A stretch of 64,000 nt of DNA from Isoetes taiwanensis (Eukaryota > Streptophyta > Lycopodiopsida > Isoetales > Isoetaceae), in assembly GCA_021234155.1 (NCBI GenBank), contig JAJEKV010000075.1, positions 5,498,805 to 5,562,804 on the forward strand, in the 5' to 3' direction. Made by a program: the position numbers and the translations under genes. A model generated the notes under the pieces. That model was not told the DNA's origin and made no database searches. It saw nothing but the letters and a program-made list of their open reading frames with translations. The stretch's first letter is position 1; each line of letters opens with the position of its first letter. Shown in pieces: positions 32,806-42,564 of this stretch.

Positions 32806-33012
32806 ATGGCTTCCTTGCCTGATCGTCCAGAGAACATCCGATCCTTCAGGTGCTACCTTAGCTATAATGATCTGTGTGAATGCTACAGAAATGGTATCAA
32901 ACTTGATCCATGGATGCAGTCCAAAGCAGATGGTCCTGTGAGTGCTTGCAAGAAGCTCACTCGTATTAAGGTCCACCTCTATTGGCTTCCCTCGGGGAGA
33001 TCTATGAGCTGA
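32806..33012 (+). CDS. Small ORF B of a three-member family (68 aa), unrecognised
   Basis: ATG at 32,806, 36 bp downstream of TATAAAAG. The protein contains CYLSYNDLCECYRNG, then IKLDPW, and ends with VHLYWLPSG. It aligns with ORF C at the start (MxxLP), at the Cys-SxxDL block, at LDP and at the HLxW end. The ~65 bp upstream of the ATG are nearly identical to those upstream of ORF C (CAATAATTCACATCAATAAT through TCATTCATCTCCCATGG). This indicates tandem gene duplication with promoter retention while the proteins diverged. Function unknown; a mobile-element or virus-derived gene is possible. Confidence 0.5.
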   Translation: MASLPDRPENIRSFRCYLSYNDLCECYRNGIKLDPWMQSKADGPVSACKKLTRIKVHLYWLPSGRSMS

Positions 33013-33420
33013 ATAGCATCGCGTGCTTTGATGTTGATGATGAGTGAATTTGTAGACCGCTAAGGATATAATAATGACATGAGTACCTATGAACTATGCA
33101 AGCTGTCTTTAATTTCAATCACACCTATATTAGTCAAGCAGCAATGACGAGTGAATCATCAATGATATGTATACCTGTTAAGGATATAATAATATAAGCA
33201 CTTATGATTTGTGTATCTGTTAAGGATATATATAATATAAGCATAGTGAATATTAGTTGATGTATAGAATCTGAGTACATGATAGAATCATACCTGTACG
33301 AGTACATGATACTTGTATACGCTCAATGATGGCGCTACAGTCCACCCCAATAATTCACATCAATAATTTTACTTCACTACAAAAACAGCTCCATTCGGGG
33401 CTAGAGGTCATTCATCTCCC

Positions 33421-33612
33421 ATGGATTATTTGCCTTCTTCTGTTCACCACATCGAGGCGATCAAGTGCTCAATGAGCCACTCTGATCTTGTTGGTTGCCT
33501 AGATAGGCATCTTCTTCTTGATCCCTACCGCGAAAAAAGCTTTGACCCTGAGATTCGTTGTTCTGCGTCAATTGGTGTTATGATCCATCTGATTTGGCTT
33601 CAGAGCGCATGA
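33421..33612 (+). CDS. Small ORF C of a three-member family (63 aa), unrecognised
   Basis: ATG at 33,421. The protein contains IKCSMSHSDLVGCLDRH, LLLDPY and ends VMIHLIWLQSA, matching ORFs A and B in order and spacing. Its promoter copy at about 33,348-33,420 resembles that of ORF B. However, the TATA box has changed from TATAAAAG to TACAAAAA, so expression may be weaker or lost. Intergenic DNA between B and C (33,013-33,340) holds repeats of GTTAAGGATATAATAATATA. No further family member was found to the right. Confidence 0.5.
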   Translation: MDYLPSSVHHIEAIKCSMSHSDLVGCLDRHLLLDPYREKSFDPEIRCSASIGVMIHLIWLQSA

Positions 33613-33879
33613 GCTATGAGAGATATCGGGGATCACTACTAAGATCGAAGATGAATGAATCACTGTTCAACATATAAGCACTTCGACCATCTTATCTATG
33701 AATCATGTATGCATTTATATATTAAAGATGTAAGCTTGATTATATATGATCACAAATATAGTAAATGTACAAGATCTTATGTATTAAGATGAAAGATATG
33801 TATCACAAGTACAAGATCTCATGTATTAAGATGAACAATGTGCTATGTCTTTCCACATGTCTACAATATATTTGAATTT

Positions 33880-34915
33880 GGATTTGTTTTCGGCCTCTTG
33901 CCATTGGCATCCCAAGCATAATGAATAGCATCTAAATTTTCGTACCTTGAAGGATCGGAAGGATTAGGCCGCCAACGCTTAGTCAAGCGGTCTTTGTAGT
34001 CCCCTCCAAAGAGGCTTCCACCGATACAAAAATATGGCCAAAATATGTAGATTCCGGATCAAGAACAAACATTCTCCTCTGCATATCCTAAACCAAGTGG
34101 CGGTGTTATCATCTCCGTGTCTGACTAGAACAAACATACCCTTTGTCACATGTGCGTGAGGATCAAACTCTTCAAGAGGCAACCTTTGGACAGCCATCGG
34201 ACGGGCCACAATAAGATGGTAAAGGTCGTGGTGACCAAGGGATACGTTGACCTCGGAACAAATCTTCGTTTTGTTCTAGAGGAGCTTGTCTTGTTTGTGG
34301 CCAAAATGCATCATTTTGAGGACGCCCCGAGCAACATCCTCCAAAGAGATAAGGGCTCCAATACTCAACACTTGCCGTGTATTGCCTTGCAAACAAGCTA
34401 CTTTCTTGATTCTTACATATGTCCTTCCATAGGGAGATGTATTTGTTGATGCTATCCTTCAACCCTGGAAGATCCTTCAATGTTGGTCTAGGAGGAATAT
34501 TTTGTGGCACACCACTTGGTAGCATTGGCTGACCATGTTCATCCTCTTTCCACATTCTAACTCCTGGAGAATCTGCTGGAAGCCACTCTTTATGTGTAGG
34601 ACGCATTTTGTATTGCATAACAGGCCAATCTCCTGCCATCTTAAATTTGAAGAGCAATGGTTCAGTATGCCCAACCAGGCGTTGGCCCTTATCAGGGATG
34701 AATCCCTTCACAAAAGCCTTCCAATTTGGAACTTCATCAATAAAGTATGGAATTGGAGATTTTGCATTGCACTTGCTGAACAAGTAAAGTAGCTCTGGTA
34801 GTGTCAAAGCATCCGATGAACTCATCAAGGTTGAAAAATTTCCAAATAAAGCATCAATATCATCATGGGTGTGGCCGACCATCATAAAGCCCACTTGGAT
34901 CTCATAACCACCCCA
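33880..34915 (-). pseudogene. Second, distinct DUF7869-like fragment
   Basis: Two minus-strand frames carry VGFMMVGHTHDDIDALFG, IDEVPNWKAFVKGF and MQYKMRPTHKEW. These align with GFLMPGHTHEDVDALFG, EVPDWKSFVDGY and MQWKMRPSEEKW of the gene at 29,660-31,428. It is a separate lineage, not an array copy. Homology begins just after the GTTGTTTT-rich repeat tract that starts at about 34,916, so the DNCxGQNKN half has been lost. The C-terminal end is frameshifted near 34,190. Confidence 0.6.
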
Positions 34916-35770
34916 AAACTGGGTCCACGTGTTGTTTTTCAGTGTCTTTTTTGCAAAAAAACAACACCAAAAAACTACGTGTTGTTTTTTGTCCGGATTT
35001 GCTAGAAACGACGTGTAGTTTTTAGCCAAATTTTTATACATGTAGTTTTTTTTGTTAAAAGTCTACACGTAGAGTTTTGTCAAAATTATCTACACGTAGG
35101 AATTACACGTGTGTCTACATGTTGTTTTTTAAAGATAGCTGTAGTTTTCAAGTGTTGTTTTCCTAAAAAATAGACACTTTGTTTTCAAGTGTTGTTCTTA
35201 ATAAAACTTAAAGGTCCACATGTTGTTTTTAACTGTTGTTTTGCAAAAGACAACACTGAAAAACCACGTAGAGAATTTTGTCCGATTTTGCTAGAAACTA
35301 CGTATAGTTTTCTAGTTTTGTTTTTTAACTATATCGTTTTTAAGTGTTGGTTTCCTCGAAAATAATAGCTGGTTTAAACAAAAATGTGTGGTTTTCAGAA
35401 ATAACTGTTGTTTTGAAGTATTGTTTTACATAAGATCCACGTGTGGTTTCTATCAAAATAAATATTTCTACGTGTTGTTTTTTCAATAAAAGATTGTAGT
35501 TAAAACAGGTGGTTTTAAAAAAACAATGTGTTGGATAAATTGGAAGTATTATTTTTTACTAAAATATAAATTTAGATATTGTTTTCAAGCATTGTACTTT
35601 TATTTTTACACGTTGTTTAAATTGTTTTTAGCTTTTTATACATTGTTTAAAGTTGTTTTTTGCTTTTATATAATCCTTGTTTTAAGTGTTGTTTGCATTT
35701 TCTTGTTTAAAAGAGCTGTTTTTACATTCTTGTTTGAATGTATGTATTGTCAAACATTGAATCTCTTGTG
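34916..35770. repeat. Degenerate repeat tract rich in ACGTGTTGTTTTT and TGTTGTTTT
   Basis: About 850 bp in which TGTTGTTTT, often preceded by CACG or TACG, recurs more than fifteen times at irregular spacing. Short complementary runs such as AAAACAACAC occur at about 34,957 and 35,250. The start contains CCACGTGTTG and AAACTACGTGTTG. It cuts into the DUF7869-like fragment. No coding sequence. Confidence 0.7.
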
Positions 35771-35938
35771 AAAGAAAGTTAATCTCTTGTACAAATACAG
35801 AGCATTTCTGTGGTTTTCATGGCAGCACTTCAAAAGAGAAGGAATTTGTTTAAATTGCATATCTACATAGTACTACGAACAGAGCAAGGCTGGCATACGC
35901 ATTAACTAGGTGAACACAAGTGTATTCGTTTGGTCTAA

Positions 35939-36560
35939 ATGCTTCCATAACGATCCTTTTGAATAGTTGAAAAGGCCTCCATGCAATAATCATTCTGAAC
36001 ATATGCCGCAATCATGCCATTGCATGATATTTGGTTCTCTTGTATGATGCCAAAAACATTTCTAGCTTCTAACAACCTGTTGCAATTCCCATACACATTA
36101 ACCAATGAATTAAGAACCTCCAAATCCGATATAAACCGATTGTCCACAATCTGTGCATGCACTCTCCTTCCTTGATTTAATAACTCTGGTCTACCACATC
36201 CAGTAAGAACTGAACTTATCTGCCTCCAAGTCTTCTTGCTGCATTTGATTAAAATGTTGAAGAGCCTCCCAATTAAAATTCTGTCTAACATAGCTTGCAA
36301 TCATCAGATTCCAAGAAAACACATTCCATCCACTAATTTTTTCAAAAATTGCTGCTTTCAGTACATCTTTATCAGCAGATTTCCTAAGAATCTATCCCGG
36401 CCATATCCTAATTTAACCATATGTGCATAGACATACTTACCATCAGAAAGAGACCCTACAAAGCCACACTGCCGCAGAAGAAATAGAGATAAGTTTGCTG
36501 CACAATCCAATCGAATTTCCACTTCAAATTTCCACGCAGGTATTATGCAGTAGGAATCCT
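35939..36560 (-). pseudogene. Pentatricopeptide-repeat (PPR) protein fragment, frameshifted
   Basis: Read right to left, the translation gives RQCGFVGSLSDGKYVYAHM, KLGYGRDRFLGNLLIKMY, then after a stop NVFSWNLMIASYV. After a frame change it gives SSVLTGCGRPELLNQGRRVH and LEVLNSLVNVYGNCNRLLEA. This is the P/L/S-type repeat pattern of plant organelle RNA-editing PPR proteins. At least two disruptions (about 36,355 and 36,210) and the missing ends show it is a fragment. It lies within the ~7.5-kb insertion. Confidence 0.75.
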
Positions 36561-36599
36561 AAGTCTTGCAGCCAGATTGACATGAGCCACCAGGGTTCT

Positions 36600-37650
36600 C
36601 ACTGATCACTGCACTTTTTTCATCTCTTACAGAAGCAGAGCTCGCCTTCTCTTACAGAAGCACTTTTTTCATCACTTACAGAAACCAGAAGGCAGAAGAT
36701 AGAGATTAAAACCAAAAGATTGAACAAAACCATCCGAGATGGTGAAGAAGGTCGAAAAAGCCATAGCCATAGCCATAGCCGAAAATGATCAGAGGCAAAG
36801 AGACGTGAGCAAACAGGAGGCGGGAAGAGGAGGCGGGAAGATGTGGCGGGAAGAGGGGCAAATAGGAAGGCAGAAAACAGAATAGATGAGGTAAAATCTG
36901 GGCCGTCAATATTGATCTCAACCGTTCATTTAACGCCAATAGGATCGTAGGATTCGGATCGCCATCACAACCATTGATACGGATGGTCGGATTTAATTCA
37001 ATTATACCATACCTAACTTTTGAATTTCACCATAATGTTGCTAAATTACGAAAGGAGTAAGGTTTTGTAATGGTTAGGCCAAAAAAGGGGTGGGCTTATT
37101 TTATTTTGTTTGTTTTGTTAAAAAACAATGGTTTTAGAATGGAGTGTATCACTATGTGTTGCCCGAGCATGGCCGCTAGATCGGTTGTTGCTCTTTCTTT
37201 GTTGGAAGAAAGTCCGAGCATGTCAGGCGGCTAGATCTATGCCCCCATACTGTATAAATATCGAGTGCCATATATACGAGCCACCGTCACGTCATCCCAT
37301 GCCCCCAGATCAGGATGCCCCTTCTCCATCGGGCATCAACGATGACCTCATTCAGACTCAGGTTATGTTTCATTCTTAAAAAAATAAAATCGGGTTATAT
37401 TTCATATGATATCATATTCCATTCTTAAAACAATAAGTCATGCATTTTTATGACTATAGTGGCGCTCCAAAATCTCCAATACCTCTATCCAGATAATTTG
37501 CCATGGTATGTCACGCTCCACCAGCTAATGAGTATTGCCGGATTTTGTATAGAAACTCCAAAATTCCTACCAATTTTTTTGTCAAGCAAGCGAAAACTCG
37601 AAATGGAGAATAAAAATTTAACCAAAAATTAAGGACCAAGGTCATGTTTT
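36600..37650. other. No gene recognised
   Basis: A short (AGCCAT)n run occurs at about 36,760-36,778 and a purine-rich stretch at 36,790-36,880. No domain is recognisable in the short open frames. Confidence 0.4.
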
Positions 37651-37659
37651 TTATACATG

Positions 37660-38110
37660 CCTAGTAGCATGTTTGAGCCATGTCTCATGTTTGAGTCTAT
37701 TGTTTGAGTCTATGTGGCATGTTTGAATCTATATGGTATGTTTGAGCCATGTGTCATGTTTGAGCATATGTCGCATGTTTGAGCCAATGTGCCATGTTCT
37801 TGCCTAAGGGCATGTTCAAGCCTAGGGACACAACATTTCAACCATCAAAAAAACATACAAAAGCATATATCGCCTTTAAAAAAATAATAAATCATTTGGA
37901 AGAGCATTGTTATAACCCTAATGGCATGTTCGAGCCTAGGGGCATGTTTGAGCCATGTGTCATGTTTAAGCCTATGTGGCATAGGGCATGTTTGACCCTA
38001 GGGGCAATGCTTGAGCCTAGGTGGCATTTTTTAGCCTAGGTGAGATGTCTGAGCTTAAGTGGCATGCTTGAGCCCATATGGCATGTTTGAGCTTATGTGG
38101 CATGTTTGAT
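37660..38110. repeat. ~20-bp minisatellite, unit GTGGCATGTTTGAGCCTAT
   Basis: Variants of GCATGTTTGAGCCTATGTG repeat about 8-9 times at 37,669-37,830 and again about 8-9 times at 37,920-38,110. An unrelated ~90-bp interruption separates the two clusters. Units vary by substitutions and small indels. Confidence 0.85.
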
Positions 38111-39611
38111 CACTCTTTCTCATAACTAGTTTGACATTTTAAAGGCCACTCGTACGGTCTTATCATTGGCTTGCATGCCTCATTAATTTAAAGGTATTGT
38201 GCATAAACAATGTCAAAATGATGGACAAAATGACTAGACCATTGAAAATTTAAAACATGGTGGCCTCCAAGGGACACACTTATTCAAAAACCAAAGTTGG
38301 TGTTTAGTCATAGTTTAATGGATTACCATTATATGCAAACAAGGGTATAGACAACACCCATGGATGTCAAGGTAGAACTATAATTTCTCCACACTATGCC
38401 AAATATTGATGCCAATTTCTGATTAGATTATAACAATAAATTAAGAATTTCATTTTCTCGTGATTAGACAAATGTTCAGATCAAGTTGGGATCCTCATGC
38501 ATTAGAGCTCAATTATGATGAAACAACGTTTGGGAGACAATATTCCTTAAAAAACAAGGGTGCTAGAAGAAGATATTTGCATGGCCAAGTTTCCCATAAT
38601 GGGATGAATAGTCCAAATATCCTTGTGGTATTCAAACCTTTAAAGATGTTATCTTTTGGATAAACAAGTGCCTAACACAGGTGAGAGAAAACATAAACCC
38701 GAAAGTAGTATAATTTTAAGAGAAGATTTTAGTCAAAGTCCCAAGTGCAAACAACACTCGACCTCCAAAACATAACCCCTTTAATAACGTAGGACGAAGG
38801 CCATGTCCTAGTCAGATTCAACCAGGATCTTGCACCATCTCATCATGTAGAGGGAGGGTCTTGACTCCAGAAGACGGATTCCTAAAAACTCCCCGAAGTT
38901 GATAGCTCCAAAAGTGCTATCCCAAATGCCCTAGGCAACTTCTCCAATCCAAAACATTGAATTTGAATTTGACTCTGCCAATGAATCAGATCGTTGACAT
39001 TACCCTGTGGACCAACTTTCATAAGCAGAAGACCACTCCTTCTCCAAGAAGCGCCAAAATAGCTCATATCCAACACACTCATAGTCAATTGGCCTAGGCA
39101 TTTTGTTGTCCGGGTAGCATGGAGGCTCCGGAATGGCGATTCGACCTCGCCATGTCGTCCAAAATGGCGACATTACCATAATAACCAAGTTACACGGTTA
39201 GTTTTAGCAAAGAAAGAAACACAAACGCTCTAGAAACTTGGTCCCCATGGTAATGTTTATTTTTTGAGTCCATTGGTAGAGCCAATTCACAGTTTTGGAG
39301 TAGGGGAGATGGTCGTCCGTTGCTAGGGCCTTCAAAGAGGACTTTTGGGGCAAGCTGCTTTCAGAGGGCTTTAAGGATCCTTCTTCTGACATCCACACCC
39401 TCCCTTTATGTCATGGGTCTGGTCGAATCTGACTATGATATAGCCTCCAAAACATAAACCCTGTGTGTTGCTAGGTTCTTGAAGGGTTTACATTTTGGAG
39501 CTCGATTTTTGGTCGTTTGCACTGGGGACATGGCTGAGAAGTTGCAGTTGAAAACTCAAAGCCATGAGAACTAACGGAATGGAGTATGGATCTCTCCTCC
39601 TCCCGATGTGG
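38111..39611. other. No gene recognised; right part of the 7.5-kb insertion
   Basis: Minus-strand frames at 38,882-39,398 (for example MPRPIDYECVGYELFWRF) look protein-like but match no family I know. The insertion ends near 39,612, where the sequence rejoins the BAHD 3' flank (TTTGAGCTTTGC). Confidence 0.4.
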
Positions 39612-40062
39612 CAATTAGATTTGAGCTTTGCTATTTTCATTGAAGTTGCGTTACAGAGATAACGAGTCGATATGTTTGGGTTATCCCACTTTGGTGTTCC
39701 TTTAGGGAAGTATGGATTTCATAAATTACAAGTCATACTGAAGTTCACATCTTACTAGTCAAGGAGGGGCTTGTTGGCCTTCTTCCTTTTTTATATCTAG
39801 AATAAAGTTATCACGACAGCCTTGATTTTTTTGGTTCCAAGGCTGTTTAATTGTAAAGGTACAACCGTAAAATTCTTAGCTAAATTTGCATAGTGTTGTC
39901 TCAAACATTACACAAATCTATCTATCTATTTTTTATCCATATACATGTTTAGCAATATTTAGTACTTGTGATCTATTTGGTAGTTGTCTCAAGTGGCAAC
40001 CATTTTATCTTTTATGATAAACTAGCAATTCAAAATATACACATCTTTGATTTTTATTCATA
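39612..40062. other. 3' flank of BAHD copy 1b, resuming after the insertion
   Basis: Matches 27,510-27,919 and 49,340-49,795. It contains the unoccupied Helitron target TTATTCATA/TATACATG at 40,062/40,063. Confidence 0.7.
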
Positions 40063-40400
40063 TATACATGTTTTAGCAATTCCCAATGCTTGTCTTGACA
40101 TTATTGGTAGTTGTTCTTCTTTATGCATGCAAATTAATGTTAGGTTATTACAAAACATGGAAAAGGATAATGGTCCTAAAATTGGTGGGTGGCATTAAGG
40201 CCATGTCACCATAAACAACTCTAACCTAATGGACATCCATTGCAATAACTTAATAACAAAAAGTATCTAGAAATTCGGACAATTCAGTCACAAAGGTATC
40301 AAATATGCCAATAGAACTGCTTTGCCCCCTTGAGAGAGAGCTGTAGCTGGAGAACCCTTTGATTTCCATGAATGAAGTCCAAAAAACCTGCATTATGAAA

Positions 40401-40965
40401 TTACCATCCAAGTGCAAGAGTAAAAATGTTAAACGAGGAAGACAAGTTATTGAGCATAAGCAACTGGCACAAGTTCAGAATGTAGAGTGAAGTGTTGAAT
40501 TGGCAAGATGCAGTGTAAGGTGAAGGACTAAGCAGAAGGGGAATCTTGGCGAGTGACCTGATCAAAGATGGAGTTATATACCCAATAAAAACCTTTATCT
40601 GTGCCAAACTTGTAGCTATTGAACTATGATCCATTCTCCATGAGTAGATAGTGGATGTCTTCCTTTCCCATGAGTAGCAGCAATGTACCATAAAAATCAG
40701 CTAGCATTTTATGTGAATAATACAACTCCCTGTATCTGCTAAGCTGCCTTTCTGTCAAGGAAAAGTGATACATAAAGAGAAAGTTGAATAGGCAATACAT
40801 CTGTACAACCTCTCTGCAGTAGATTTTAGCCCATGATCTTTCATTACTGTTGCTTCTGACCTCATATAATTTGATCTCATCCAGTGATGCATTTGGCCCT
40901 CGGGGCCTTAAGTCTGCAACCCCTGTACTATTGTTGTATAAGCTGGCTTCATGATAGCTTAGCAT
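40401..40965 (-). pseudogene. FSLTERQLSRY-family fragment, unit 2
   Basis: Array copy of 22,506-23,069 with a few substitutions (for example RYRELYY for RYMELYY) and a frame change near 40,625 that splits the open frame. Same LINE junction at about 40,960. Confidence 0.55.
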
Positions 40966-41863
40966 GGTATCGAATCTAGTCCTGCCCTCGCATGATATGG
41001 ATGGTCTAGGTCCATTTCTTCCTGTTTATATACCTTCATATTTATGGGCGCATAGTAATAGGCTACCAAGAAGATTGGATAAGATGTTCCAATTCTCATC
41101 AGCATGAATTGGTTGTGTACATCTTTTCTTACCACTGCAATGCTTGATGTCAATTGGCTATGCCTCCAAAACCACGACCCATACATGAATCTTTCATGTT
41201 CCATACTGCGTCTACAAAGACAAAACCTGTCAAATCTGGTAGAGAGCTTGATTGATGCTGCCATCTTTCCAAGAAAATTATTATATCTGAGTTGTTCCAT
41301 ATATCTATTGTGGCATTGTCTTAGCCTGTTGCTATCCATGAATATTCCCTATTTTGATCTCCTTCTTTTTGTTATGATTGCTTTTCCAAAGCGGTCCAAG
41401 TAAGCAACGAAACCTCATCTCTGGCTTCTTTTATTTTGGCTAATTCTTGCTTCCTCTGTTCTAGTTGAGATGGGGTAAGATCAAAATCCAGCCAGATTTT
41501 ATATCCTTTCAGAGCTGCACGATGTTGTAAGATTATGTCTCTAGCTTCTTTATCTTTGAATCGCACCATAATTGCCCTTGAGAAATTACCTGGTTTCCCT
41601 AATCTCCTGCTGTGCACTACATCTGGATCATGTAAATGCATTATATCTTTAAAGAAAAGACTCACTGTTTGGTTTATTTCTTCGCCACCTTCTTCTTTCA
41701 AGCCTGATATCTTGAGATTTTGTGCTCTATTCTCTTGATCTCGAGATTCAACAGATGCCTCTTCATCATGTTTCTCTAATTGTTGCTTTGTTGCTGCAGC
41801 CACCACATTCGTAATTGCAGCCAAATCTGGAACCGTAGAGTCATGATGTGTAGAGAGGGCCTC
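40959..41863 (-). mobile_element. LINE fragment (ORF1 and partial endonuclease), unit 2, interrupted
   Basis: Copy of 23,063-23,980. It shows an ~18-bp deletion in the endonuclease near 41,155 (TTTTCGGACATACAATG is missing). ORF1 is open to 41,863, where the 5S-like insertion begins. The part upstream of ORF1 residue ~60 resumes, heavily altered, at about 42,004. Confidence 0.75.
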
Positions 41864-41943
41864 TGCGGTCATACCAGCGCTACCACACCGGACTGTTATT
41901 AGCCTGGACACCGGGATGGTGACACCTCGAAGTCCCTGTTGCA
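41863..41943 (+). pseudogene. 5S rRNA-derived sequence (pseudogene or 5S-derived SINE)
   Basis: GCGGTCATACCAGCGCTA (41,865-41,882) and ACACCGGA match the 5' part of plant 5S rRNA (GCGATCATACCAGCACTAA, then GCACCGGA). GGGATGGTGACACCTCGAAG and GTCCCTGTTGCA match the C-box/3' part (GGATGGGTGACCTCCTGGGA, then GTGTTGCA). The middle (~35-40 nt including the A box) is missing. The sequence is not a functional 5S gene. The following ~60 bp (to about 42,003) are also absent from the other units and contain an ACTATAAAAAAATC stretch. It sits inside the LINE ORF1 copy of unit 2. Confidence 0.65.
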
Positions 41944-42003
41944 CTCAACACCACATCTTCTTGGCCTCAGTGCACTATAAAAAAATCATTCTCATTCTCA
42001 TCT

Positions 42004-42532
42004 CCTCAATTCTTTTCACATGGATTGCTCCTCGGGACTTTTGTTGGGCAACACTCTCCCATCATTCTGTTTAATCGTACCATTACCCTCGATATTTCCA
42101 AAGATCGATCATCAAGTTGTCTCCATCATACTCTTCAACCTTGCTTCAGAAATGCTATTTTTTATGTTTTTCCCATCGTGGAGGCCTACATGTGAGCTTT
42201 TGGTTTGTTAAAATAGGGTTTAAATATTAAACGCATACGGGCATCAATTCGGCTACAGCAATTAGTTTTGGCCCTCAGGAAATAACTTGATCCAACGTGA
42301 CAAGCCCTTGTGTAATTGTTGTTATTATAGCTTACATTCCAAAGATGCCATCTTCCTGCAGTGAGCTGCTTTTGTTCTGGGCCTTGTATGTAGGTGTTGT
42401 TATAAGTCCTGTTTTTAAAAAACTTCACACTTTATCCTGTGTTTTATTTGGCTTCCGTTCTTAATCTGCTTTTTGCCCTTCTTTGTATCATCGGGTCCCA
42501 TAACCGATTGGTTTTCCGTGACGCAAATTTTT

Positions 42533-42564
<32 letters not shown>

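Noticed and set aside
32326-33612. Initially considered the small ORFs as chance frames in AT-rich DNA
   Set aside because: Three ORFs sharing an ordered residue pattern and similar promoters are unlikely by chance, so they were kept as CDS, at moderate confidence.
41863-41943. Functional 5S rRNA gene
   Set aside because: The middle third including the A-box region is missing and no tandem 5S units or typical T-run terminator were seen.
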